From positions 248,001 through 312,000 of the forward strand of contig JAMPIV010012425.1 in the NCBI GenBank assembly GCA_024509875.1: a stretch of 64,000 nucleotides of DNA, read 5' to 3'. The notes beneath the pieces are model-generated. The model did not search any database and had not been told where the DNA came from. It saw only the letters and a list, made by a program, of their open reading frames with translations. Positions 52,695-62,339 of this stretch are shown here, piece by piece. Every line of letters starts with the position of its first letter. The stretch's first letter is position 1. Position numbers and translations under genes: made by a program. Source of the stretch: Oreohelix idahoensis. Its lineage: Eukaryota > Mollusca > Gastropoda > Stylommatophora > Oreohelicidae.

Positions 52695-53405
52695 TTAGCT
52701 GGACAGTGGTTTTTGTATGTGGTTTAGGCCACAACATTTACACATAGCACCTCTGCTTGTGTTGTGTTTTTCTTGTTGCTTCGAACCAGTTGCTTTGTTT
52801 TGTTTGGGTTTATAGCTTTTTACTGCATCCACCTGGGCTGTTACTGTACCTTGCTGAATTTGTTTAATGTTTAGTGCTTGTGCCTCGTGTTTCCTGCCTT
52901 CATCCAGAAGTTGTTGTAAATTTAGTGTATCACTCTGGCTCAGTATCCATTTCTGGAACTCTGGCATTGGTGTGCTGAGAAGGATCTGTTCGATAATTCG
53001 CTCTTTTTCTTCTTCTTTGTTAAATTTACATACACTTGTTTTCTCCTTGATGCGAGTGAAGAAATCATCTAAACTTTCACCAGGTTTCTGTCGCAGGTGG
53101 TGAAGTTCTAATCTTGCCGCTCTAAAGTTCGTGTGCTTTATTATCAGACGTTTTTCAAATTCGTCCAATATGGCTACGGGGTCGGTCGCTGACTCAACAG
53201 GCATGGCGGTAGCAAAACTGTTGTAAATTTTCAAACCTTCATCGTCCAATGCTTCTAGGATATATGGAGTTAGGGTTTGTCCTTCCAGACCAGTGGTCTT
53301 GGAATATAGATCTATGCGCTGGCGCCATAACAAGAAAGCTTCACTCTTATCATCTTGACCGGCAAATCTCATTTGCGGTGCGCTGCGGTAATGTTTAGCT
53401 GCCAT
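52695..53405 (-). CDS. Gypsy1 Gag
   Basis: 236 codons from ATG at 53405. The capsid region has FLLWRQRIDLYSK, YNSFATAMP and a RAARLELHHLRQKPGESLDD FF segment, typical of Gypsy Gag. A zinc-knuckle start (CKCCGLNH) sits near the end. The frame stops (TAA at 52695) while the pol frame continues the zinc-knuckle region, so a +1 shift (or -2) near 52717-52730 would be needed to join them. This is either programmed or an indel. Gag forms the particle that packages element RNA. Confidence 0.9.
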   Translation of the reverse strand: MAAKHYRSAPQMRFAGQDDKSEAFLLWRQRIDLYSKTTGLEGQTLTPYILEALDDEGLKIYNSFATAMPVESATDPVAILDEFEKRLIIKHTNFRAARLELHHLRQKPGESLDDFFTRIKEKTSVCKFNKEEEKERIIEQILLSTPMPEFQKWILSQSDTLNLQQLLDEGRKHEAQALNIKQIQQGTVTAQVDAVKSYKPKQNKATGSKQQEKHNTSRGAMCKCCGLNHIQKPLSS

Positions 53406-53482
53406 TGTTGACCTCGATGACGAAAATTAGCCGAATAAACTGTACTCACGTGTTATCGTGTAGCTGTTTTGCGTCAGTCCGG

Positions 53483-53500
53483 TATCGACCGCTGCCACCA
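53483..53500 (-). other. Gypsy1 primer binding site
   Basis: TGGTGGCAGCGGTCGATA on the - strand begins right after the 5' LTR. It starts with TGG, complementary to a tRNA CCA end. The tRNA was not identified. Confidence 0.75.
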
Positions 53501-53690
53501 TGTAATGTTATGATGTATGTATATAAGCATTACCTCGTCATCTACACAAGCACACACATGTTTCAGAAAGCACTCAGTATAGGCATGTTCAGTTCGTAGC
53601 CATGTTTATTTACAGAATATCGTACATGTGAAGATTCGCATATTATTACAATGTGTGGTTCGTATTATTAATGTATCATATTATATTACA
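53501..53690 (-). repeat. Gypsy1 5' LTR (190 bp)
   Basis: Same 190 bp as 49015-49204. It is followed on the right by the target duplication CCTCT and the rest of LINE5. Confidence 0.95.
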
Positions 53691-54665
53691 CCTCTTCTCC
53701 GTTTACCTTCGACTGTTCCCTGAAGGATCGTTTTCGAAAGGGAGTCATGACGAGTTACATGCCCAAACCAGGCAAGCTTTCGACGTTTCACTGTTGACAA
53801 AAGTGGTTCTTGGTGGCCTGCATAGGTGTTTATCTTCTCTCTAACATAGACATTTGTTTTGTGCTCTTTATAGCAAATGCGCAAAATTCTTCTATAACAT
53901 TTATGCTCGAAAGCCTGAATCCTTAACTCCGTATCTGCAGTGAGTGTCCAGCTCTCACACCCATACAAGAGAATAGATAATACAAGTGATTTGTATAATT
54001 TGATCTTCACAGGAAAACTGATGTTACTTTTCCAGATCACATTCAACCTTGTCATGGCAGCTGAGGCCATCTCAAGTCTTGTCTTGATTTCTTTAATTGA
54101 TCTTCCATCACTGCATATAGTGGACCCGAGATATTTAAAGGTGTTAACTTCTTCTAACGTTTGCCCATTTAACGTAATGTTGGTCGGAACATGTTTCTTA
54201 TGGCTATTCACCAATATCTTGCTTTTTTTCTATATTAATTTCCATCCCATACGTTCTTGTTACTTTCTCCAGTCTAGAGGTAAGGTCTTGAAGTTCTGAT
54301 TCTGATCCAGCTATCAGATCAATATCATCAGCAAAACGTAGGTTGCACAGAGGTCGGCCTCCAATCGATATGGTTGATTTATAATCGTAGAGAGCCTCCT
54401 GCATAATATGTTCTAGATAAATATTAAAGAGCACTGGGGACAGGATACATCCCTGCCGAACTCCTACAGTTGTTTTGAAAAATTCTCCAATGTCGTTGCT
54501 TGCAAAAACAGCACTGCTTGCGTCCTTGTATAGTGCTTCAATGATATCTATGATGTTGGTATCAAAATTGAATTTTCTCATTACTTGCCATAAGCCTTCA
54601 TGCCAGACTCGATCGAAGGCTTTTGTGAAATCGATGAAGTTATGGTATAAATCGTGTTGATGTTG
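53691..54665 (-). mobile_element. LINE5 copy 2, RT part (right of the Gypsy insertion)
   Basis: Encodes FADD-type RT on the - strand: 54204-54581 (GVRQGCILSPVLFNIYLEHI, LRFADDIDLIAG) and 53681-54214 (NTFKYLGSTI, LLYGCESWTL, WFGHVTRHDSLSKTIL), with a frame change near 54210. It reads into GKRRRG at the Gypsy border and is completed at 49014-48842. 5'-truncated at about 54665. Confidence 0.88.
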
Positions 54666-54689
54666 GAGATGTTTTTCGATAAGTAATCT

Positions 54690-55310
54690 AATATTGAAGA
54701 ACTAAACATGTGATAATACCTAATATAAAAAGACCTGAAAGGGCAGAGACTGACTGGCAGAAAGCAGAGGTGCTGGCCAGATATCATAACAGAGCTAGTT
54801 CTATGTAAAAATTAGGACATGCTGAAACCAACAGAAGAACAACACTGCTTTAAACTCCCGGTAAAGAAGTACCTGAGAATACTGAACATTTCTCATATTT
54901 AAACGCAGATATTACAATGGAGGAAGCTGAAAATGCAGTGAAGGAAAAAACAAATACATCATCAGGGTATGACACCAAAAAGTACCTTAAAAACTATAAC
55001 ATTCCTGTTTAACAAAATTTGGAATATAGGAAAAAATTCTCAAGACATGGAAAACAGCAGTAGCTATTCCAAAAAAATAACCAAGAAAAGATGCCCATGA
55101 TGCCAGTTTATTCAGACCAATTTCTTTAACTTCCCATCTAGGTAAAATATTAGAAACCATGGTAAATTAAGATTAACGTTTTATTTGGAAAATAATAATT
55201 TATGTAATCAAACCCAGTCAGGATTTAGAAAGAACAGGTGCACTATAAATCAGTGAATTAACTTGGAACATGAAGTAAAATCAGGATTTTAAAATAAAGA
55301 CAAAAAACTG
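54690..55310 (+). mobile_element. I-like LINE6 fragment, RT fingers
   Basis: The + strand with several frame breaks reads ADITMEEAENAVKEKTNTSS, TWKTAVAIPK, SLFRPISLTSHLGKILE and a QSGFRKNR-like piece: the fingers of an I-like LINE RT. Together with 48545-48841 it forms the outer shell of the nest. Confidence 0.65.
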
Positions 55311-55772
55311 TAGTAGTTGTCGTACAGGTAGGTTTGAAAGTTATTTATGGTCCCGTCTGAGTAGAGTGGATGGTGATAAGTACGTGAGAAATAAAGGTGT
55401 GAGAAATAGATTTCACGGGTGAATAGCTTAAGGAGAAGATCTGTCTCTGGAATGAGTAAGTTTCTCTCGTCCAGCCTATCTATACGACTATAATTTAGTA
55501 CAAGACAATCTTTCCCTCCCCATACATATTGTGACGACTGGCCCAATCTTCTCTTCATTTAATTTACGAGACACCATTTTTTTTTTTATTCATCTTCAAT
55601 GCATGATCGGAAAGCCGGTAAAAATACGCGGCAAATTTCGCTCGTTGATAACAATTCTAGCGTCTAGTACTATTTTTAGATTAACGACGTCATTCTAGAT
55701 CTAACCTCAGAGGCCAGAAACCGGTTTTGAATTAGGGCAGACTACTTAGACTTAGAACCAGTTCAACCCACT
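55311..55772. other. Spacer before the Gmr1-like element
   Basis: No gene or clear repeat. An 89-codon - strand ORF (55289-55558) has no recognisable domain. Confidence 0.5.
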
Positions 55773-57150
55773 TGTTACGGGCCTCGGGACCCCAGTATGT
55801 TCTGGGTGCTTCGATGACTTCTAGTATTTAAGGATGACCAAGTTATTATATGCGTATTCAGTTTATAGAGTCAAAGTCCCTCGGGTTCTTATCACTTTTG
55901 TAGGATTCCGTAATACTGTTCGTTGGCATCGATAATGTCTGCTTAACCCTTGTGATACATTATGTGCTGAACATGTTTCATATTAAATATTCGACCCTTG
56001 ACTGACCTGTATTAGTCTCTTGTCTTATTGATTATATTGGCAGTGTGAGATGCAGCGTGTTAAGACATTAATCATCACTGGTCATGATCAGTTGAATATT
56101 AACAGCATTTAACTCAACTCCGAATACGACAGTTGATAAGACCGTGATTTTGACGACTCAAAATATTTAATTAGTAATTTCATACCATGAGCAGACACCA
56201 ACTACATGGGAACAAAAGTCACATCACATTCATGTACGATCTGTAAGAGTTCTCATTATTTCATAAACACATGTTCACAATCTCTATCTAGAGTTCTGGT
56301 TCAAGGTCAGTTCCTTTTAACGGCCAATGTCCTTTGGCATAAATTCAGAGGCTAACTAGACTTACTCCCGTCGCTAGTTTATACAATAGCCTTTTGCACT
56401 AGACTTAACTATCCTGCTAGTTTTGCAATACACTTATTATGCTAGGCTTACGTCTACTGCTAGTCGTCTAATATCCGTTACACTAGGCTTACGCTTGCCG
56501 CTAGCTGTACAATATCCATCTATACTAGTCTTACACTATTGCTAGTACCGTAATGTTCCTTTGGCATACCACGCCAGGCTAATCTGCCATAATTATGCAA
56601 ACTGCGTTATTCGTACGACGACTTACGTTTGGTTCAAGAAATACACTGCTCAATTGGCTTCCCAGCCACACAATTAAAAAGTGGTTATACCACGCAATAT
56701 AAGTGGCAATGGCCACACTTCTGAAACACACTGCCGTACGGGTCAAAACCCACAAGTCGAATGACGTTACAAAGACATACGCGTCATGCATAGTGATATG
56801 CATACTACGTCGTTAATATATGTTCAATTGCGATGTTCCATGGTGCAGCAATCCGAGTGTGATCAAAACTCAAATGCATGCACACATGCAACAATCATCG
56901 ACATCGGTCGCGGAGATATATCTCTATTCGTTTGAGGTGTTCCATGATACAGCCATTCGGATCGAGCTCAAATCTAAATGTCTGTAAGCATGAAACAATC
57001 CTCAACATCATCCCCCTCACTTCCAAACGTGACACTTGTGGCACGGATGATAGTGATGGAGAAGACGCTCGTCTCCCGAATATATTAATATTAGTACTAC
57101 CTACTTATAACTATCATAATCATTAAGTAGACACATTAAATTTTATAACA
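55773..57150 (-). repeat. Gypsy2 3' LTR
   Basis: Begins TGTTACGGGCCTCGGGACCC at 55773. The first 547 bp match 63455-64000. The inner end is not fixed by comparison: TTATAACA at 57143-57150 gives TGTTA/TAACA tips and is my choice, while CAACA near 57171 is an alternative. No good polypurine tract is evident. Confidence 0.8.
56356..56567. repeat. Degenerate ~42-bp repeats in the Gypsy2 LTR
   Basis: Five units beginning CTAG(A/G)CTTAC and containing (T/C)GCTAGT..TACAATA..C. They lie in the upstream half of the LTR, where U3 promoter repeats often occur. Confidence 0.65.
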
Positions 57151-57186
57151 TTAATAATAGCACTTGTCAACATGGTGACTAAAGAG

Positions 57187-60100
57187 TTAATTCAATTTCT
57201 TCTCAGAGAAGTTGCGCGATAAAAGATCTGCCAAGTTATTGTCTGATCCAGCAATAGGCAGAATCGTAAATGAAAATTCTTGAATCAACAAGTACCATCG
57301 GTGTATTCTAGCGTTACGCATTGTTCTAGCTGTTATGTAAGTAAGAGGACTATGGTCTGTCATAATGTAAAAGTGCGTGCCGATGAGATATCTTGACAGC
57401 TTCTCTAGGCACCAGACCATCGACAGGAGCTCACGTTCACCTGTCGCATACTTCTGTTCAGCCGGAGTCAGTTTCCTCGACACATAGAAACATGGATGGA
57501 GTGTTTCCTTGTAACATTGCAGCAAACAGCCACCCATGGAGTAACTCGAGGCATCTGATTGAAGTATGAATGGAATACGTATATTCGGTAATAACAAAAT
57601 TGGTGCATTACTAAATAATTTCTTAATTGTTACTAAAGCGCTTTCGCAATCTTTGTCCCAACGTACCTTATTAGGACTACCTTTGGTCAACAGTGCGGAC
57701 AAAGGTGTAGATAGTTGTGCGAAATGCGGGATGAACTTATGGTAATAGTTTATCAAGCCTAAAAGGCTTCTAACTTGTTTCTTAGTTGAAGGGGTAGAAA
57801 TCTCTAGAATTCTTTTGACTGTATTGTCGTCAGGATACAGTTTGTGGTTACCTATGCGGTGACCAAGAAAAGAAATTTCCTGACAACCTATTTGGACCTT
57901 TGAAGGTCGCACAGTCAAACCATGCATACGTAACGTAAGTAGAAGGGAAGTTAAACCATCAATATGGTCTTCCCACGAGTCATGAAATAGGCAGATGTCA
58001 TCGATGTACGTGATGACATCTTTACGATCGCCAAGAAGGCGGCGCATCATGCGCACAAATTTCGCTGGCGCATTCACTAACCCAAAACACATATAATTCC
58101 ATTGGTAGAGCCCAAATGGAGTTGTGAAAGCTGTGTAAGGTTTGGCATTTTCGGCAAGAGGAATTTGCCAGTAGCCTTTAGAGAGATCTAGTTTGCTAAA
58201 GAAAGTAGCATTAGATAATTCTGACAAAAGATCATCTAAAAGTGGCATAGGCTCACCGTCTGTGATTGTAATTTTGTTCAATCGCCTAAAATCAATACAA
58301 ATACGTAAAGAATCATCCTTCTTTTTAACTATCACCATTGGGAATGCATATGGTGATTCAGAAGGAGATATCACACCTAAACGTATCATCTCTTTTAACT
58401 CTTTTTCTACCCTATCTTTGTGGTGTAAAGATATAGGATAGGGTCTAAGTTTGATAGGTTTATAATCAGTAAGAGTAATATCATGGGATATAAGCGATGT
58501 CTGACCTGGAAGGTCGGTGAGAACATCATTGAAAGAAATAAGAATATCCCGAACTTGATCTTGTTGTGAAGAAGATAGTGAAGAAGAAATAGTCACGTCT
58601 TTCCAAGATTCCGATGATTGCAAAGAAGGTAATTGGAATTGTAAAGGGATAGACGAAGTGGTATCTTCTTCATGAACAACTGCAAAAGAAGCAGTATGAT
58701 GTGAAGAATCATCAATAGAGTTAATGACAGGAATTAATTCCTGTGGTCTTTCAACTGCTAATTTTAGCATGTTGACATGGAAGGTTTTGATTTTACCTCT
58801 AACGTTTACCGAGTAGTCAACATCTGTGACTTGTTTGATAATATCAAATGGACCTTGCCATGATATCAGTAATTTGTTATCGTTATGAGGTAGCAACAAC
58901 CAAACTTTTTCCCCTGGTTTGAAGGATCTTAATATTCTCTTTTGATTATGTAATAATCTTGATCGTTGAGTGGCTGATTTTATACTCTGGGATGCATACG
59001 TGCACGCATCGATGATTCGTTGTCGGAGATCAATAACTAACTCGTAGCTGTTTCGAGTGGCTGTATCAATTGATGCTCCAATCAACAAATCCTTGAGTAT
59101 CATCATTGGTCCGCGAGGATTCGAACCATAAACCAATTCGAACGGAGACCATCCCGTGCTTTCGTGAGGCACTTCACGAAAAGCGAACAGGGCCGCCGGC
59201 AGAAGCCTGTCCCATTCACGAGGGCATTCTTCAGTTATCTTAGATAACATCTGTTTTAGAGTGCTATTGTAGCGCTCGCACACACCGTTTGATTGGGGCC
59301 TATACGCACTACAAAACGAGTGGTGAACAGATAACATGGATTCTAAATCCCTCATGATGTTGGAAGTAAATTGTGATCCTTGATCTGACAATATATCCTC
59401 CGGAAAACCGATTCGACAAAATATCGAAAATAATGCATCAGACACAGATGCAGTTGTGATGGTTTTCAATGGTATGGCTTCTGGCCAACGCGTGCAAAGA
59501 TCTACGCAAGTTAAAATATAACGAAATCCATTATTTGAAACAATTGATAACGGACCCACTATATCTACTGCAATCTTTTTGAAAGGTCTTTCAGGCACGT
59601 CTGTAATCTGTAAGGGTGCCGTATGGAACCTGCCCTTACGTGCTATACCTTGGCATGTTGTACATGATTTGCAGTATAACTTTGTATCTTTATTAACCCC
59701 AGGCCAATAAAATTGTGACGTAACACGAAACAATGTTCTTTTGATCCCCATATGCCCTGCCATAGGGGAGTCATGACCTGTTTGTAGGACCAATGGTCTG
59801 TATTCTTTAGGTACTATCACTTGATGTATAATTGTTTTGCCATCATCATAATATCTAGTGAGTATTGATTTCTTTATCTTGAACCATTGTTTAGCCCCTC
59901 TTGTGTATTTAATCGTTTTTTGTTCTGCTCGGCTAAACAATCCTTGTAAAGTTGGGTCACTCTTCTGTTTTTCTGCAAAAACAGAAGGTGTAACAGTGCC
60001 AACTTGAGACATAATTGTATCTATTATAGGAAGAGGTGGTGTAGCCATGTCCGTAGCTAACTGTTGTGCTCTCGTTACAACAGCATTTGCCACCTGTGGG

Positions 60101-62025
60101 TGAGATTCAACCCACATTGCAATCTCCTCAGGAGTGCAATCTTTAACTCCTGGTATGTTTCCTATTATAATTTCAGTTATGGGTGCTCTCAAGCCGCAGG
60201 CATAGACAGTGCCTGTGTAAAAAGGAGTATCAATGTATACTCGTGCCACAGGGAAAGTTTCTATATTCCCACCAAATGTGACACACTTAACTGATTTGCC
60301 TGTAAAAGCAGAGGGCTCGATAAGCGAGTGCTTTATGCCTATCGTTGAGGACCCAGTGTCACGCAAAACTCTCACTACCTTACCATCCAATATTCCGGGA
60401 TGAAATGTAAGATAACCGACATTTACACATGCCGACATTGTAGGCATACAATGACCACAATCAAGTGTAATTGTAGACTTTAATCTGTTTTTCGACTGAC
60501 ACTCATAACATGTATCATTCATTACCATACATGCGTTCGCATGATCATTATCATCATTACCTTTCTCCTTTTTGACACTGCAATTATTCGCATGTCTATG
60601 TTTATTTTTGTCTATCGACGGAGATCTGGCATTACCTTTGTTATTATTGACTGACTTTTTATTGCTATAATAAAAATCTGTAGAGTCATCCTTCCTGGCA
60701 TCTCTACCATAAGATGATCTCTGTTTATAGTATCCTTTCTGATGTGAACCATCATAATCCCTGCCTCTGTGATACCCACGATCATGAGGTGAATATCCTC
60801 TATAACCTCGTCGATATGAATTCGAAGGAGAGCGATGACGACGGAAGTTATAAAAACCTCTGTCGGATTGATAAAAATCTGAACGACAACGTCCATCAAA
60901 GCTCTTCGATCGAGGTCTCTGATCATGGTGTGCCGCGCACACAGGCATAGGATCTCGAATAGTCGATCTATGAAGATCTTTATTCTGATGTGCGGTCTGA
61001 TACTGTCTTCCGAGTTTTTCATACTCATCGATAGAATTAGGATGCCTTTCCTGTAAAAATGCTTCTAATTCAGTGCTGCATGCGGATAAAACTTTATCTC
61101 GCAGCATGAGATCTATAACACCTTCATATGTTTTATTTATACCAGATAGATCAATAAATCTGCTAAGGAAATGTTTAATAGATGCAATGAATTCACCAAA
61201 ATCTGCATCCTTGCTTGGCTTAGCCGTATGAAAACGATCTCTGAATCCAGACTCAGTTAACTGGAAACGTCTTAGTAATACCTCTTTTACGACATCAAAA
61301 TCGCTTCTGCTCTTTTCATCAAGACTCATGAAACATTTAAGTGAGTCACCAGTCAAAAAATCAAGTAAAAGACTGCTCCATCTTTCCTTGGGTATGTTCA
61401 GAGCTGTGACCTTGATGATGAATCTAGATATGAAAGAGTCAACACAATCGCGAGTTTGGTCAAAATGTGGCATTTTTAGCTTAGGATAGAAAATATTAGT
61501 ACCAGCCGCAGTCTTAGTCTGTTCAGACTGCACTTTAGCTAATTCTAAAGCTTTTTCTTTTTCTGCATGAAGTTTTAAAGCTTCCATTTCCATGGCATTT
61601 TTATGGGCTTGATCCAGTTGCATAAGTTCCATTCTCCTTAATTCCATTTCTTTATCTTTTTGTTCTCTGTCTTTTTCTTGTTGAGCTAATTCTTTATCAC
61701 GTTGAGCCATTTTATCCCTCTCGAATTCTCTGTCTTTTTCTTGTTGAGCTAATTCTTTATCTCTCTGCTCCCTGTCTTTTTCTTGTTGAGCTATAGTCAG
61801 TCGTTCTAATTCCAATTTCATGGATATTTCTTTTTCCTTCAATTCCCTCTCTTGGGTTAATTCAAACCTCCTAAGCTCATCAGCTCGTTTAGTCATTTCG
61901 CGCTGTTCCATTCTTTCCAGACGCGATAAATATTCATCATATTTCGTATCTGCAAAACTTTGTAGTTCCGCTCCTGATTTTCCATAACTTTTTCCAATAT
62001 CAATGAATTCCTGTAGTGTAGACAT
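57187..62025 (-). CDS. Gypsy2 Gag-Pol polyprotein, Gmr1-like order
   Basis: 1612 uninterrupted codons. Residues ~30-175: charged coiled coil with repeated QQEKDREQ/RDKELAQ heptad-like blocks. ~180-345: SCAN/capsid-like domain (FISRFIIKVTALNIPKERWS, LLRRFQLTESGFRDRFH). ~360-480: Arg/Tyr/Ser-rich basic region. ~510-535: CYECQ and a Cys/His cluster. Protease: VRVLRDTGSST (Asp ~556). Integrase: GHDSPMAGHMGIKRT..CKSCTTCQ (~750-785), then catalytic Asp in VDIVGPLS (~820), Asp in SDQGSQFTS (~882) and Glu in NGVCERYNS (~915). RT: FFSKLDLSKGYWQIPL (~1282), YIDDICLFH (~1341). RNase H: LQSDASSYSMGGCLL (~1490), TDHSPLTYIT, ADLLSRN (~1600). Integrase before RT is the Ty1/copia order, but the sequences are Gypsy-like, as in Gmr1 elements. 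ATG at 62023-62025 is the first in frame. It appears able to encode all activities. Confidence 0.95.
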   Translation of the reverse strand: MSTLQEFIDIGKSYGKSGAELQSFADTKYDEYLSRLERMEQREMTKRADELRRFELTQERELKEKEISMKLELERLTIAQQEKDREQRDKELAQQEKDREFERDKMAQRDKELAQQEKDREQKDKEMELRRMELMQLDQAHKNAMEMEALKLHAEKEKALELAKVQSEQTKTAAGTNIFYPKLKMPHFDQTRDCVDSFISRFIIKVTALNIPKERWSSLLLDFLTGDSLKCFMSLDEKSRSDFDVVKEVLLRRFQLTESGFRDRFHTAKPSKDADFGEFIASIKHFLSRFIDLSGINKTYEGVIDLMLRDKVLSACSTELEAFLQERHPNSIDEYEKLGRQYQTAHQNKDLHRSTIRDPMPVCAAHHDQRPRSKSFDGRCRSDFYQSDRGFYNFRRHRSPSNSYRRGYRGYSPHDRGYHRGRDYDGSHQKGYYKQRSSYGRDARKDDSTDFYYSNKKSVNNNKGNARSPSIDKNKHRHANNCSVKKEKGNDDNDHANACMVMNDTCYECQSKNRLKSTITLDCGHCMPTMSACVNVGYLTFHPGILDGKVVRVLRDTGSSTIGIKHSLIEPSAFTGKSVKCVTFGGNIETFPVARVYIDTPFYTGTVYACGLRAPITEIIIGNIPGVKDCTPEEIAMWVESHPQVANAVVTRAQQLATDMATPPLPIIDTIMSQVGTVTPSVFAEKQKSDPTLQGLFSRAEQKTIKYTRGAKQWFKIKKSILTRYYDDGKTIIHQVIVPKEYRPLVLQTGHDSPMAGHMGIKRTLFRVTSQFYWPGVNKDTKLYCKSCTTCQGIARKGRFHTAPLQITDVPERPFKKIAVDIVGPLSIVSNNGFRYILTCVDLCTRWPEAIPLKTITTASVSDALFSIFCRIGFPEDILSDQGSQFTSNIMRDLESMLSVHHSFCSAYRPQSNGVCERYNSTLKQMLSKITEECPREWDRLLPAALFAFREVPHESTGWSPFELVYGSNPRGPMMILKDLLIGASIDTATRNSYELVIDLRQRIIDACTYASQSIKSATQRSRLLHNQKRILRSFKPGEKVWLLLPHNDNKLLISWQGPFDIIKQVTDVDYSVNVRGKIKTFHVNMLKLAVERPQELIPVINSIDDSSHHTASFAVVHEEDTTSSIPLQFQLPSLQSSESWKDVTISSSLSSSQQDQVRDILISFNDVLTDLPGQTSLISHDITLTDYKPIKLRPYPISLHHKDRVEKELKEMIRLGVISPSESPYAFPMVIVKKKDDSLRICIDFRRLNKITITDGEPMPLLDDLLSELSNATFFSKLDLSKGYWQIPLAENAKPYTAFTTPFGLYQWNYMCFGLVNAPAKFVRMMRRLLGDRKDVITYIDDICLFHDSWEDHIDGLTSLLLTLRMHGLTVRPSKVQIGCQEISFLGHRIGNHKLYPDDNTVKRILEISTPSTKKQVRSLLGLINYYHKFIPHFAQLSTPLSALLTKGSPNKVRWDKDCESALVTIKKLFSNAPILLLPNIRIPFILQSDASSYSMGGCLLQCYKETLHPCFYVSRKLTPAEQKYATGERELLSMVWCLEKLSRYLIGTHFYIMTDHSPLTYITARTMRNARIHRWYLLIQEFSFTILPIAGSDNNLADLLSRNFSEKKLN

Positions 62026-62116
62026 GATAATAGGTTTCTGAGTACCTTCAATAGTCTATAATATACACCAGGACTATAGAACTCACTATAATATGTACAT
62101 GAATATATTAGTCAAT

Positions 62117-62327
62117 CCCAACGGGCTGATCACCCGTTTGCCAGTCACTTTGATTACGGAAACAACAACAAACGGATTGATTTGTCATTGCCCTAAAGAC
62201 GCCATTAGGCGTGATGGGAACAGTGGCAGAGAAAATCTATTCGCTGTTGCCCTTAAGACGCCACTAGGCGTAATGGCCACTGACTGCTTTGCCGGTCGTT
62301 GGCTAAGGACGGAAGAAGAAGAAGAAG
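62117..62327 (+). mobile_element. GAA-tailed retroposon in the Gypsy2 leader, 12-bp TSD
   Basis: 211 bp ending GGACGGAAGAAGAAGAAGAAG, flanked by ATATTAGTCAAT (62105-62116 and 62328-62339). The GGACG-GAA tail resembles that of the repeat at 1-137. The 115-codon ORF across it is not convincing as a gene. Confidence 0.8.
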
Positions 62328-62339
62328 ATATTAGTCAAT

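Larger units (their letters stand above)
49015..53690 (-). mobile_element. Ty3/Gypsy LTR retrotransposon (Gypsy1), young
   Basis: 4676 bp, - strand, with 190-bp LTRs that look identical by eye and CCTCT target duplications (49010-49014 and 53691-53695). Order from the right: 5' LTR, PBS, gag (53405-52695), pol (52573-49313; protease, RT, RNase H, integrase), PPT, 3' LTR. Integrase lies after RNase H, the usual Gypsy order. The protein resembles those annotated K02A2.6-like (Mag/C-clade, from memory). No env. It splits LINE5 copy 2. Confidence 0.93.
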
